From the NCBI GenBank assembly GCA_038025085.1, contig CM076147.1:4507501-4571500 (forward strand): 64,000 bases of DNA, read 5' to 3'. The notes below the pieces were generated by a model. The model made no database searches. It saw only the letters and a list, made by a program, of their open reading frames with translations, and had not been told where the DNA came from. The position numbers were made by a program, and so were the translations under genes. This DNA comes from Tetragonia tetragonoides (lineage: Eukaryota > Streptophyta > Magnoliopsida > Caryophyllales > Aizoaceae). This document shows positions 35,300 to 47,237 of this stretch, in pieces (position 1 is the first letter of the stretch; each line of letters starts with the position of its first letter).

Positions 35300-36840
35300 T
35301 TTGTGACCGCTAACTATTCGATCATCAAGCGGTAGCCCCTCGGTGATTGTGGCCACAAAGTCACGCTCATCACTTTTAGTCTCGTCGGTCGCGGGGTTGG
35401 CAACCTTTCTGGGAGCTGGGGTAATCACAGTATCCCTCCTTACATATTTTTGCAGCCGTCCTTGGGATAAGAGCAGTCGCAGCGCCTTTTCTAGGTCTTT
35501 GCACTCTGCCGTTGAATGGCCGACATCCCCATGGAAGTCACAATACCTTGCTTTATCTCGAAACTTGTATGGTTGTCGGATTCTACTTGGCTCTCACAAC
35601 CAATTCTTGTCCTTGATATCGGTAAATATTACTTCACGAGGGTGCGTGAAGGGGTACTCTCCGTCGTCGTTCGCATACGAAGATCGGCTGGCTTTTGCTT
35701 GGAGGTTCCTGCTGTCATTACCTTAGCAGATCGCTTCTTTCCCTGTTGGACGCCGCTTTCTCTATCTTTTTCTTTGTTGGACTAACAAACCTCAGTGGCT
35801 GTACAAAAGCCTTCAGCTCACTCTAGGGCTTCGTTTAAAGATGTCACTTTCTTTTCTACCAAGGAGAATTTGAAATTGCCAGGGAGGAGGCCTTGGAAGA
35901 AGTAGGAGTACGCCACCTCATCATTTACCTTGCCGATATCTGTTTTGGCTGTGTTGAACCGCTTAAGGTATCCCCGGAGGGGTTCTTTCCGAACTTGAAC
36001 AACGCTAGCAAGGTGGGATATAGTTTTCTCCGGCCGTTTGTTCCCAACAAAGTGCTTGATGAATTTATCCGCGAGGGTTTCGAAGTTATCAATCGATCAC
36101 CTGGGAAGTTCCTTGAACCATTTCAAGGCGAGACCTCTCAAAGTAGGTGGGAAAAATTTGCACAAGGTTGGGACGTCCATCGTGTACATGTACATATTAG
36201 CTGTATACGCGTCAACGTGCTCGCTGGAATCGATCAGCCGCTATTCCATCGTAAACAGCTATACCCCAGACTTTGATCTTCTCTACCCTTGGAGCAAATA
36301 GGATTTCTTTGGTGAAAGGTGAGTCCAGTCGTTTCTCATCCACATAGAGTTCTCCCAGTCTCCTTGCTAGTGATCCAATTGAGTTCTTTCTATTGCCATC
36401 GTTCCGGCTACCTTCGGCCCGATCGTCTTGCCGACGGGTAGACGGGATGAGGATTGTCTTTCCTAAGACGTCACTTCGAAATGTCCCTAAACTGCATTCG
36501 TCTTCCACATATGGAATTGATGAGCGTTGTCGTTCTCGCTGTGACGGTTGATCGTTTCTCGTGCGTCTGGTCGCGATGGTTCTGTGTGATCTTGCAGATT
36601 GTTTTGCTCATTGTGTCTCTCCTGCCGACGATCGATTATATTCCTGGAATCTTCCGGGTCTAGACAACATCGTGGAAGTTGTCGGACCGCTGGGGTGACT
36701 GGCATTGTGCCAAAGTTGGGTATGTTAATAGGGCGAGGGGGCACTGGTTGTGATTTGAATGCATCTCGCACTTCTTTGACGACTCCTTCCATGATTGTCC
36801 TTTGCATCCCTGCTAGCGCTCTGGCGAGGTCTCCTTCATA
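35300..36840 (-). pseudogene. Tat-type gag
   Basis: Minus-strand fragments typical of Tat gag: a leader with LARRLGELYVDEKRLDSPFT (about 36390-36330), then DAYTANMYMYTMDVPTLCKF and LRGLALKWFKEL (about 36215-36115), the conserved capsid core. Several frame changes break it. The region up to 35300 has no clear zinc knuckle. Upstream ORF pieces near 36807 belong to the N-terminal, Arg/Asn-rich part. Confidence 0.75.
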
Positions 36841-37036
36841 GACGATTCCTTCGATTATCGGCTGACCACCAGGAGTCAGCGTAGTCGTCCTTAGTGCGGG
36901 AGGGGCCGAAGGCCTTGGTACCAGCGGGTCTGCCGACTCTCCGTGAGGGACTGCCGGACCAGACTAGTCGGTAATATCTTCTACCTCCGTCATATGGAGC
37001 TTTCCGCAATCTGTTTCGCCTGTAGTTCTATACTCC

Positions 37037-37051
37037 CCACAGACGGCGCCA
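37037..37051 (-). other. Primer binding site of Tat-type element
   Basis: The minus strand reads TGGCGCCGTCTGTGG, three bases inside the 5' LTR. The TGGCGCCG start is shared by PBSs of many plant Tat/Athila elements and pairs with a tRNA 3' end. Confidence 0.8.
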
Positions 37052-37053
37052 AA

Positions 37054-37453
37054 TGTTGTGGGTAGTTCTTCGTACACTGGGAGTACTAACACAAGCGCCG
37101 GTACCTGCAAGATTAGAACACGTTACTGGCCCGGAGGGGATTTCCGGGATCCCCGCTCCGATGCTAAAGTCAGTATTCTCTCTCTTAGGTAATAAATGAT
37201 TTGATTGATTGGAAAGTAGTTTTCCTGTTCATACCTGAAATGACGGTATTTATAGGCGTGGATCTCACGGGCACTGGGGCAATCCCTGGGTGACACGTGG
37301 CATCCGTAGATAGGGGGGTGTCTTAACCAATCTGTGTTTGACACCTGCGCTTATTGGGCCGCCTCCTTGAAAGTAGTCCTTAGAGGGCCCTCCAGGACGA
37401 GCCCTAGAGGGGAATGATCCCTTGGGCCTAGCTGGATATTTTGGGTCATAACA
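37054..37453 (-). repeat. 5' LTR (right) of Tat-type element
   Basis: 400 bp, about 95% identical to the left LTR by eye. In sense orientation it carries a TATA-like ATAAATACC (reverse of GGTATTTAT near 37248) that would drive gag-pol. Confidence 0.95.
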
Positions 37454-37458
37454 CTAGG

Positions 37459-37798
37459 CAAAAGCGATCATATTGTATTCAATGAACTCTATTTTTTAAT
37501 GGATTTGTTAACTATATTTTGAGTCTTTACTAATATGATAATATCAACTAAAGAATGACTATGATTGCTTTGAAAAAAGAAGAAGATGGTCATGACCCGT
37601 GCCTTTGTGCGTGGGGTTCCTGGAGGCCTGAGTGCATGACCAGTGGATTTCGTGTTATGTTGATTCACCCGCAGAGGCATCTTAGGCATCACAACCTATG
37701 GCTATGGGTAAACTTGACGTGCTTCCTATGACATTCATGTCTAAAACCTTTCATATTTATTAATTTTGCCAATTCTAATCGTGCTATTACTGTCAATG
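37459..37798. other. Unique spacer between two LTR elements
   Basis: 340 bp with no open frame of interest; target DNA for both insertions. Confidence 0.45.
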
Positions 37799-37803
37799 CA
37801 TAG

Positions 37804-38324
37804 TGTTAGGTTCCGCCCCTCACACCTTGTAATTTACAGCTTTCCTTTACTTTCCTTGCAATGTAACATGTCTCTAAGGCGCTTCCTGCGTGTTGACCCT
37901 TGGACATGCCTTTACGCTTTCTTTACGCTTTCTAGTTCCCTAGTAACATGTCTCTAAGGCGCTTCCTGCGTGTCGACCCTTGGACATATTTTTAAGCTTT
38001 CTAGTTCTTTTACTTTTAAGAGTAGATGTCGAGTATGAAAGTTATGCACTCTTGATGTATACTCCTGTCAGAATGAATAAACCTTTTAAGACTCTTTATG
38101 GGGGAAGTAGTCCTCCATATCGATGTATTGATGTCAATGCTTGTTGTTGTTAAACTGTGTTGATTGCGTGCATCATCCAACCCCTCTCTCAAACTTCGTC
38201 CCTCCCTCACTCTCTTGTGTCCACGGACACATCAAAGACGTTCCTTGTGTACGGCTGACACTCTTGCCGCTAGGAGACAAGAGCGCGTCGCACGTCCCAC
38301 AACTAGAAAAGGCGGACCGTGACA
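37804..38324 (+). repeat. 5' LTR of second Ty3/gypsy element
   Basis: 521 bp, TGTTAGGTTCC..CGTGACA. It holds an internal direct repeat (AACATGTCTCTAAGGCGCTTCCTGCG at about 37865 and 37945) and, unlike the 3' LTR, an extra 11-bp CTTTACGCTTT copy near 37912-37930. The minus frame at 38016-38210 recurs in the other LTR and is not a gene. Confidence 0.95.
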
Positions 38325-38325
38325 G

Positions 38326-38338
38326 TTGGTATCAGAGC
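38326..38338 (+). other. Primer binding site, initiator tRNA-Met type
   Basis: TTGGTATCAGAGC one base after the 5' LTR; matches the 3' end of initiator tRNA-Met used by many plant retrotransposons. Confidence 0.9.
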
Positions 38339-38389
38339 ACAGCGAGAGAAGCACGCTCAGTGAAAGGTTGCTAGATTGAATTCGAAACC

Positions 38390-41300
38390 ATGGTGACCAT
38401 GGAAGAGTTAGAGAAACTTGTGATCAGGTTGGATGCCCGGATCGATGCATTGGAGGCACAAGTGCATGATATATCCTCCGCAAGCTTGCGGGAGGAGCTT
38501 GACCACATCCACAATCAATTCCAATCTTTGTGGGATCAGTGTGCTACGATCAAACGGGCCGTTGCTAGCGGTAGTGGTGGATCAGGGTCGAGACGGGTGA
38601 AGCCCCCTCAGCCCCGGGACCTACAGTGGAGCCAGAGACTCCAAGGAAGTAGACAATTTTGTCTTCGACCTAGAATAATACTTCCGAGTCAGTGGACTGG
38701 AAGAGGACCAGAAGGTCGACACTGTGGTCATGTACCTAGTGCATGACGCGAAATTGTGGTGGCGTTCGAAGTATGCCGAGATTGAAGCCAAAACTCTGAA
38801 AATAGACACATGGGAAGAGTTCAAGAAGGAACTCAACGACCAGTTCTACCCGGAGAACACTGAGTTCATTGCCCGAAGGAAGTTAAAGACCATCAAGCAC
38901 GCGGCGACCATCCGAGACTATGTGAAGGAGTACTCGGCGTGCATGCTGGAGATCAGGGACATGAGCGACAAGGATCATATGTTCAATTTCATCGATGGGC
39001 TGAAAGAGTGGGCTCAACGTGAGTTGAACTGACAAAAGCTAGATACCTTGTCGGCTGCTATAAGCGTGGCTGAACGACTCTTCGATAACCAGCTAGGGAA
39101 AGAGACCCCACCAAGGAAAGGACCAACAGGGCCAAGTTTAGTGTCGAACCGAGCAGGGTCAACTGTCTCTCAGACAGGCTCGAATAACTCTCGGAACTAC
39201 AACGGGGGGTAACTACAACGGTGGCAATAATAGATATGGGAACGGTGGAGGGGGAGCCCCTAGACCGGTACCTTACCGGCCCCCAGGTGGAACCTCATCG
39301 TTCAATCGGACAGAGTCGTCCACCGCAAGATGGTCGTCGAAGTTAAGTTGCTTCAACTGCAAAGGCCACACAAACACACCGAGTGCCCTCATTGAGACTT
39401 GAGTGCCCTCCAGCAGAATCTATCTAAGATGTCTGTGGAGTATGATGGCACCAACGAAGGAGAGACAAGCAGGAACAATGATCTGGATGATGATGAAATA
39501 CCACACATGGGAGCTGTTCACTAACTTGGCGCCCTGAGGGGTGATGAGACATCCCTAAAACCTAAGTCGACGGAGCTCATGTACGTCGACGTAGTGATCA
39601 ATGGACGTAGTAATCGAGCAATGGTTGACACCGGTGCCACCCATAACTTTGCGGCCGACACCGAAGTAGAGAGATTGGGACTGAAGCTAGACCGTGCAGG
39701 CGGAAGCATGAAGGCCATGAACTCGGCAGCAAGACCTATCCATGGGATTTCCAAGGGAGTCCTCACTCGGATAGGGGAGTGAAGTGGTCGATTGGACCTT
39801 ACGGTGACTCCACTAGATGATTTCAAGATGGTACTGGGTATGGACTTCCTCCGCACGTCTAAAGCGGCACCCATGCCACATTTGAGTTCCTTATTGTTGA
39901 TGGGTGACAGCCCGTGTCTGGTGAAAGCGTCGAACGTGAAGGTTGAGAGTAAACGGGGAAAGATGCTCTCGTCGATGCAATTTGAGAAGGGACTTCGAAG
40001 ATGTGAACCGTCATTCCTGGCTACTTTGTCGATGAAGGAAGATTGTAAAGATGAGACCACTCCTCCGAAAGTAGCGAGACTGCTTGAGGGATTCAAGGAC
40101 ATCTGGCCTGATGACCTACCCCAAGTCCTCCCTACTCGCTGATCCGTCGATCATCAGATCGAGATGATCCCGGGAGCCGTGCCACCCGCTCGTAGTCCTT
40201 ACAGGATGGCACCTCCCGAACTGGCTGAACTGAGAAAACAGTTGGATGGGCTCTTGGAAGGAGGATTCATCGGACCGTCCAAAGCGCCCTACGGAGCTCC
40301 GGTGTTGTTCCAGAAAAAGCAAGATGGGACTCTCCGGCTGTGTATTGACTATCGGGCACTCAACAAGTTGACGGTGAGTAATCACTATCCTATTCCGTTG
40401 ATTGCTGACTTGTTCGATCAGCTCGGCGATGCGGTATACTTCACGAAGCTTCATTTGAGGTCGGGATACCATCAAGTTTGTATATCGGAAGGGGACGAGC
40501 CGAAGACATCTTGTGTGATGAGATATGGAGCTTTTGAATGGTTAGTGATGCCCTTTGGACTAACGAATGCTCCTGCAACATTCTGCACCTTGATGAACCA
40601 TGTCTTTCACGGGTACTTGGATAAGTTCGTGGTGGTATACCTTGATGATATTGTGATCTATAGCAAGACCATGAGCGAACACTTGGAACACTTAAGACTG
40701 ATGTTCGAGAAGTTACGCGAGCACCACCTCTTCGTGAAGCCAGAGAAGTGCTCGTTTGCACAAGAGGAAATTAGTTTCCTTGGTCACTTTGTAGGAAAGG
40801 GGAAGATGCGTATGGATTCGAAGAAAGTCTCTGCCATCAAGGAGTGGCAGCCTCCGAAGAATGTCTCTGAGCTCCGTTCCTTCCTTGGCCTTGCTAATTA
40901 CTACCGGCGCTTCATTGCAGGGTATTCTGGTATTGTGGCTCCCCTCACAGACTTGCTTAAGAAGTGTAAAGGTTGGAATTGGGCCGAATCACAGATGGAG
41001 GCGTTTAAAAAGTTGAAGAAGTTGGTAACCAAAGAACCGGTATTGGCTCTCCCCGATGTCACAAAACCCATTGAAGTCGAGACGGATGCCTCAGATTTCG
41101 CCCTCGAATGAGTACTACTTCAAGAAGGCCACCCGGGTGCTTTTGAGAGTCGCAAGCTGAATGGGGTCGACAGGCGGTATGCCGCCCAAGAGAAGGATTT
41201 ACTAGCAATTGTACATTGCTTAAGGGTCTGGAGACACTACCTGTTAGGTTCGAAGTTCCTCGTTCGCACAGACAACACTGCGGCGAGCCACTTCTTAACC

Positions 41301-44300
41301 CAACCAAGACTCACTGGTCGACAAGCTCGGTGGCAGGAATCCTTGGCTGAATTTGATGTGGAGTTTACATACAGAACTGGGGTCAACAACAAGGTCGCGG
41401 ATGCTCTCAGTCGTCGGGCTGACCTGGCTGCCTTGAATTAAATGGCTCACTTGTCAACAAGTCTAGTGACCACTACGATCCGCGACCAGATCAAGCAACA
41501 CCTAGGTCAAGATACGATGGCGAAGACCATCCAATAGCTCATTAAAGAAGGGAAAACGAGACGGTTCTGGGTAGAAGATGGCCTTATCTTCATAAAGGGA
41601 CATAGGTTGTATGTTCCCAGGACCGAGGGCATTCGGAGGAAATTGCTGAGTGAATGTCATGACACCCTTTGGGCAGGACATCCGGGGTGGCAGCGAACCT
41701 TGAGCTTGCTAAAACAAGGGTACTTCTGGCCCCAGTTGAAGGACGGAGTAATGAGCTACACTCGGACGTGTCTCGTGTGTCAGCAAGAAAAGTCGGATCG
41801 ACTCAAGCAGGGCGGCCTACTAAATTCACTCGCAGTGCCGACGAGACCACGGGAGAGTGTCTCCATGGACTTCATCAACGGGTTACCGAAGGTCGGACCC
41901 TTGTCCGTTATTATGGTGATAGTGGATCGATTCTCGAAGTATGCCACGTTCATCCCTATGCCGAAAGCTACTAGAGCAGAAGAGACAGTCGTCCTCTTCT
42001 TCAAATACATTGTCAAGTACTGGGGGCTACCTAGGAGCATTGTGAGTGACCGAGACCCTCGGTTCACAGGTATCTTTTGGGGTGAACTCTTCAAGCTTCT
42101 TGGGTCAGAGGTGAGCATGTCTTCAGCATACGTGTAATACCCCGTAATTTTTATTCATTTTAGAATAATAATTACTTAAAAAGAAAAATGCAATTTCGTA
42201 TTTAAAATAATTAATTGGGCTCATAAATGTTTTGAGTGCCTAATTAATATTGAGTTTTAGTTTTGGCCCTCATTAAATGTAATTGGGCCAAAATAAAAAG
42301 AAAGAATTTGGGCTGGATTATTTTCGGATTGGCCGAAAATAATCAAGGCCATTATTTTCGGCCAAGAGCCGAAAATATGGGGCAAATAAATCAGTTTTTA
42401 TTTTCAAAATTTGGTTTCCTAAAATCTTGGTAAGTGGAGGAAAGTTAGGAGAGTTTTTAGGAAAGAAGAAGTTTAGTTAAGGAAGGAGTGTATTTGGGTT
42501 CCTAAATACACTCAGCTTCCTCACATAACTGATTCTTTACCAAACAAAAAAAAAAAAAAAACGCTCTCTCTCTTCACTCTCACACGCCGAAAATTCCAAG
42601 AGCAAAAGAAGGAGAAAAGTTCATCACTTTTTACAATCCATCTTGCTCAGTTTTAATCCTTTGAATTTCAAGTAAGTGTTCTAAATTGATTTTCTTTGAT
42701 TATTAAAAGCTTTTAGACTCAATTCAAGTATGATTTTATGAACCTTAGTTTTTGTATGAGTAAAACCTAATTTAGTTTTGCCTAGGATTTGCTAGATTCT
42801 ATTAATTTTGCATGATAGGATCATGATTAGGGTCTGGTTTGTGGTTTTTATTGAATTGAATCAAGTTTGAACGAAAAAGGTTAGATCTTTGTAATTTAAT
42901 TAAATCTGGAAATTTATTGATTTTAGATTTAATTAGATTAGGATTTGTGAATTGGATTTAAAAAAAAAAAAAACAAAGAAAGAAAGAAAGAGAACCGTGG
43001 CGCAGCGCCGTGCGCAACCGCTGTGCGACTGTCGCGGCCGCCTGCCATGGCTGCCGCCGGCGGCCAGCCACCAGCGGGTCTGCTGGTGGTGGGGCCCGCT
43101 GGTGGTGGTTGATGGTGATGGTGCTTTGGGTGTTGACTTTTTTTTACTTGTTGACTTATTTTAGGGTTTTGGAAAGTTTCCTAAATTGGTTTATGTAAAT
43201 TGTATTTTTGGAAACTTTGAGCATGCATGAGTAACTAAAACTCCAGCAACTTAATTAATTAAATTAAGGGTACTAAATCATCTTTAAAGTTTAATAAAGT
43301 GGTTTAGAAGTCAAGGTATTGACTATTGTTATATTGTGGATTTGTTAGGACCCGTTGACCGCGCTTGAACGTAAGGAGCTTACATTATTTGATTGTCGTG
43401 ATTGCCTATATTTAAAGGTAATTCATGTCTCTATGAATTATGTAATCTCTTTGTCATAATTCATATCGTTGGGATTTGTATTCATTTGTCTAGTATTGAA
43501 TTAGGAATGTGAATTCATATTTGGACTTGTGAATATTTGAAAAGGGATAATTGATGTTTATTTCATTGTGATAATTCGTATAGAATTATATGTTAGTGAA
43601 TGCATGTATAATGTTGGAAATTCACTTGTGTAGCGATGTCTACTTGGTTAATATTCATGTGAGGAGATGCATGTTTATTTATTGATTGAAATTTATATTA
43701 ATAATTGTTCAATTTGGACATAGCTCGGAATTGCTATTCTTGGTATCATGCTAGTAAGCATGTGAATCATGTTAGAAGCATGTTACTTCAATAAGTTGAT
43801 ATGAACTTTGGCTATTGAATAGGTGGTTTTGAATAGAGGCCAAGATGCCATTCATGGAATATGCCATCGGAAATTTGTAACCATATTGGGTTACTTGAGT
43901 GCCAAGATTTTGTGTATTACTTGTTATGTGATCACCATATTAAATTGAATTGAGAGTTAAGACTTCTTTGTGTGAGAGATCCACCAAAGGACGCGAATGG
44001 GAAATTGTCACTTGTAGTGTTGAGTGGTTCCATTGGTTATGGCCTCAACGTATTGGAAATCTCGTATCCATATATGATGATTGGGCGAGTGGTTCTCCGG
44101 AACAGTTCTTCCTGTAGACTTTAGGGTCGAAGGAGGGTATGCATACTAAGGAACATTGAAGTACTTCGGGAGTCATCTATACTCCGGGACGGTTGATCCC
44201 TCTTTTGCCACTGTGCACAGGACTAAGATCCTATTGAATCGACTGCGGTTGGTTTGACAATTCATGCGATTCTCTTCTCTCTAATGAACTTGGCTAATGG

Positions 44301-45597
44301 ACAATAATAAATACTGAGATTTATTATTTCATGATTATGCGTGTCTTTACTTTTAAAACATGATGTCTTTATTCTTAAAGCATGATTATTATTTTATTTG
44401 ATTAAGCATGTGGACTTAAATTTGAAGATTGAGATGGATTATGTGGTTTTGAATTACTCAGCATCGCTGATTAGTGGTTTTTCTTTTTACTTGTGTTTGT
44501 TGTCCATTTCTCTTCAATGGTGGGCCTATGATGAACCTATATGGAATTTGTCTATATGGGGGAGTAGATTGACAGGATCGTAGCTCGAGGTGTAGAGCTA
44601 GTGAAGGCGTGCCAAGAAGATAGTATATCTTCTAAAAACATTTAAATTATTGTTTAGGTTGGAACTTCTATTTATTGGGATTTTTATTTATTGTAATGAG
44701 ATTAATTCTCTTGCATGAGAATTAATAAGTTTAATATTTCTATTTCATTTGGATTAATTGTTTTAAGTTAGTTGGAAAGGATAGTTATTATTTAATTATC
44801 TATTACGCTTGTTTAGGGACACTAGCATCTGTTTTCTTTAGCCTCGTATTTAATTAGAACATTAAGTACGGCGGTAACGCTTCGAATTTCCCATGGTTTT
44901 TCCGCTGCAACTCGTGATTTTTAATGGTTTTAAATTAGGAGAAAATTCGGGGTGTTACAATACCATCCCCAGACAGACGGACAGACAGAAAGATTCAACG
45001 GGCTCCTCGAAGAATACCTTCGACACTTTGTGAGCGCCAACCAGAGAGAGTGGGTGATACTACTAGATGTAGCCCAGCTCTGCTTCAATTATCAGAAGAG
45101 CTCCTCGTCCAACAGGAGTCCCTTCGAAGTTGTCATGGGACAACAACCTCTCTTACCGCACACTGTGGATGATCTATTACAAGGGCCGAAGCAAGAAGGC
45201 ATATGAGTTCACCAGAGAATGGAAGCAAAACACTGACATTGCTCGGAGTTACCTAGAAAAGGCTTCGAAGCACATGAAGAAATAGGCCGATCAGAAGAGA
45301 AGGCCACTGGAGTTCGAAGTGGGAGACCTAGTGATGGTGAAGATCCTCCCAGAGCAGATGAGATTCCTGAGAGGAAGCGACAAGCGGTTAGTCCGCAAAT
45401 ATGAAGGCCCCATCCTTATCACCAAAAAGGTGGGAAGTACGACTTACAAAATGGAACCCCCGACTTGGATGAAAGTACACCCTGTCTTTCATGTGAGTCG
45501 GTTGAAGCCATATCATCCAGACCCAGAAGATTCCGCCCCGCAACAAGTCTACTCGGCCAACATCCGCACCAAGCCGTCCCCGACACTTGATGACTGA
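38390..45597 (+). pseudogene. gag-pol of second Ty3/gypsy element (interrupted)
   Basis: gag starts at ATG 38390 (coiled N-terminus, then the capsid core WWRSKYAEIEAKTLKIDTWEE near 38755) after a frame change near 38610. The zinc knuckle near 39350 is frameshifted. Protease has VDTGATHNF (about 39625). RT 40164-41111 has YLDD near 40640; RNase H to about 41440; integrase from 41607 with HHCC remnants and DRDPRF, broken at 42132 by the solo LTR and resuming at 44965 (HPQTDGQTERFNG). Stops in the otherwise shared frame: 39030-39032, 39780-39782, 40140-40142, 41109-41111 and near 41439. A frame change precedes 45319. Catalytic RT residue before YLDD is normal; YFTKLHLRSGYHQ replaces the usual KLDLRSGYHQ (Asp to His). 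Confidence 0.9.
42133..44959 (+). mobile_element. Solo LTR (~2.8 kb) nested in integrase
   Basis: It begins TGTAATACCCCGTAATTTTT and ends TTCGGGGTGTTACA. The 5-bp flanks are ATACG (42128-42132) and ATACC (44960-44964). Joined across it the integrase motif SSAYHPQTDG is continuous. No coding sequence, PBS or PPT lies inside, so this is a lone LTR left by recombination. TGTAACACCCCG termini are common in long-LTR plant gypsy elements such as Tekay types. It contains a (GCC)-rich patch at 43000-43100 and an AAAAGAAAGAAAG tract at 42960-42992. Confidence 0.85.
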
Positions 45598-45625
45598 ATC
45601 ACGTCGTCGAGGACGTCGACAACTT

Positions 45626-45638
45626 TAGTGGGGGAGAA
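45626..45638 (+). other. Polypurine tract of second Ty3/gypsy element
   Basis: TTAGTGGGGGAGAA-type purine run ending at the 3' LTR. Confidence 0.8.
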
Positions 45639-46148
45639 TGTTAGGTTCCGCTCCTCACACCTTGTAATTTACAGCTTTCCTTTACTTTCCTTGCAATGTA
45701 ACATGTCTCTAAGGCGCTTCCTGCGTGTTGACCCTTGGACATGCCTTTACGCTTTCTAGTTAACTAGTAACATGTCTCTAAGGCGCTTCCTGCGTGTCGA
45801 CCCTTGGACATGTCTTTAAGCTTTCTAGTTCTTTTACTTTTAGGAGTAGATGTCGAGTATGAAAGTTATGCACTCTTGATGTATACTCTTGTCAGAATGA
45901 ATAAACCTTTTAAAACTCTTTATGGGGGAAGTAGTCCTCCATATCGATGTATTGATGTCAACCCTTGTTGTTGTTAAACTGTGTTGATTGCGTGCATCAT
46001 CCAACCCCTTTCTCAAACTCCGTCCCTCCCTCACTCTCTTGTGTCCACGGACACATCAAAGACGTTCCTTGTGTACGGCTGGCACTCTTGCCGCTAGGAG
46101 ACAAGAGCGCGCCGCACGTCCCGCAACTAGAAAAGGCGGATCGTGACA
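45639..46148 (+). repeat. 3' LTR of second Ty3/gypsy element
   Basis: 510 bp, highly similar to the 5' LTR apart from the 11-bp indel and a modest number of substitutions. Confidence 0.95.
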
Positions 46149-46153
46149 CATAG

Positions 46154-46910
46154 CCCCCTCCCCCCAACCAAATCCAACATGTGCACGACCCATGATCAGT
46201 TGTACCAGGCCAATTCCAATGATGTTCCAGGTTCCAACACGACCAATGACCATCTTTAAATTAACAACCCTAATTAGCAAGTGGTTCAGTAGTTGGTGTG
46301 TCTGTTCACCAAGATTGACGGTAGGAATCTTAGAAATGAAAACACTATTATCGCAAGAAGCACTTCACTTTTTATATCCAGCCCGATGCGAATAGGACTG
46401 ATTCTGACCTAAAGGGTCTACGATAACCCTGTACTGCAAACCAAATTAAAAAAAATTACCGACTCTAGCATAAATTAAAATAAAATTAGAACTTGTTTCA
46501 GTCTAGAGTTACAACGTACACCGTACATGTTAGAACCTAATACTCTTACCCTTTAAACAAGGTTGAGGGTTCTAATTTTATGAATGAGGAAACTATTTAA
46601 TAGGAAGACTTAGGGTCTATTCTCCCCAACTGAAAAACGTTTATATTTATTATTGAAAATTTATTTTTGTTGAACTTTGTTGAACTTCGTTGAACTTTGT
46701 TGAACTTTGTTGAACTTTATTTAATTTTATTTAACTTTGTTGAACTTTGTTTATTTTTGTTGAATCTTGTTGATTCAAATGTTTTTTATAAGTAGTTTGT
46801 GTATTGGTTTGTTTAACTTTGTTGAACTTTGTTTAACTTTGTTGAAGTTTGCTGAAGTTTGCTGAAATAAATAGAAATAAGTTGGGGAGAACAGACCCTT
46901 AACGGCCTTT
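46154..46910. other. Intergenic repeats, no gene
   Basis: A stretch near 46206-46262 resembles the 9.3-9.8 kb duplicated block (AGGCCAATTC and GACCATCTTTAAATTA). From about 46665 to 46865 a GTTGAACTTT minisatellite (10-bp unit with variants) runs in two blocks. No open frame supported. Confidence 0.6.
46665..46866 (+). repeat. GTTGAACTTT minisatellite
   Basis: Roughly a dozen 10-bp units, many exact, interrupted by a short unique piece at about 46760-46805. Confidence 0.85.
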
Positions 46911-46918
46911 ATAAACCG
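46911..46918 (+). promoter_or_regulatory. Candidate TATA box of the F-box gene
   Basis: TATAAACC upstream of the F-box ATG; a second CTATAAAC follows at about 46923. A 42-base A-run (46981-47022) would then fall in the leader. Assignment rests on position only. Confidence 0.3.
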
Positions 46919-46976
46919 ATTCACTATAAACAATATTAGTTTTGGTCCAAAAGACTAGGGCCCATAAGAACGTGGG

Positions 46977-46980
<4 letters not shown>

Positions 46981-47022
<42 letters not shown>
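46981..47022 (+). repeat. (A)42 homopolymer
   Basis: Uninterrupted A tract just before the F-box gene; the length may be assembly-dependent. It may be the tail of an old retro-insertion, but no head was found. Confidence 0.9.
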
Positions 47023-47023
<1 letters not shown>

Positions 47024-47237
47024 CCTCAAGAGCTCAACCCACTCCGAAAAAACAGGAAAAAAAACCCACAACTTCCACGTCTCAACCGAGAAGCGCGAAA
47101 GCTCACAAGTCCAAGAAACTCGTCTGCACAACACAACAAATTCACAAACCTCCTTGGCCATTTTTGAGTTCTTCTCTCCAAATTAACCCAACACATTGAA
47201 CCCACAAACACAGAGAGATACTCACACCACTACTTTA

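Larger units (their letters stand above)
24542..37453 (-). mobile_element. Complete Ty3/gypsy retrotransposon, Tat lineage, 12.9 kb
   Basis: Two LTRs (TG..CA) flank the body, with a perfect 5-bp duplication CTAGG at 24537-24541 and 37454-37458. The sense strand is minus: PBS next to the right LTR, gag, protease, RT, RNase H, a second RNase H, integrase, then a 6-kb region with plus-strand ORFs, then the PPT next to the left LTR. A second, archaeal-type RNase H (YVDGSSTAQGSGAG, about 33145-33104) and extra ORFs 3' of pol are marks of the Tat group (Ogre, Retand). By my count the LTRs differ by about 17 substitutions and 1 indel over 400 bp. The copy is dead through nonsense codons and gag/protease indels. 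Confidence 0.93.
37804..46148 (+). mobile_element. Second Ty3/gypsy element, 8.3 kb, with nested solo LTR
   Basis: LTRs at 37804-38324 and 45639-46148, perfect 5-bp duplication CATAG at 37799-37803 and 46149-46153, initiator-Met-type PBS, and a purine tract at the right end. Order gag, protease, RT, RNase H, integrase is Ty3/gypsy. The integrase C-terminus contains KVHPVFHVSRLKPYHPD, common in plant chromoviruses, but I see no chromodomain. Integrase is split by a 2.8-kb solo LTR (42133-44959). Without it the element is about 5.5 kb. Dead through in-frame stops. Confidence 0.93.

Noticed and set aside
38016..38210. 64-codon minus-strand ORF repeated at 45840-46034
   Set aside because: It recurs because both LTRs share it; no coding signature.
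42952..43198. ORFs in the nested solo LTR
   Set aside because: Low-complexity GCC/GGT patch inside a non-coding LTR.
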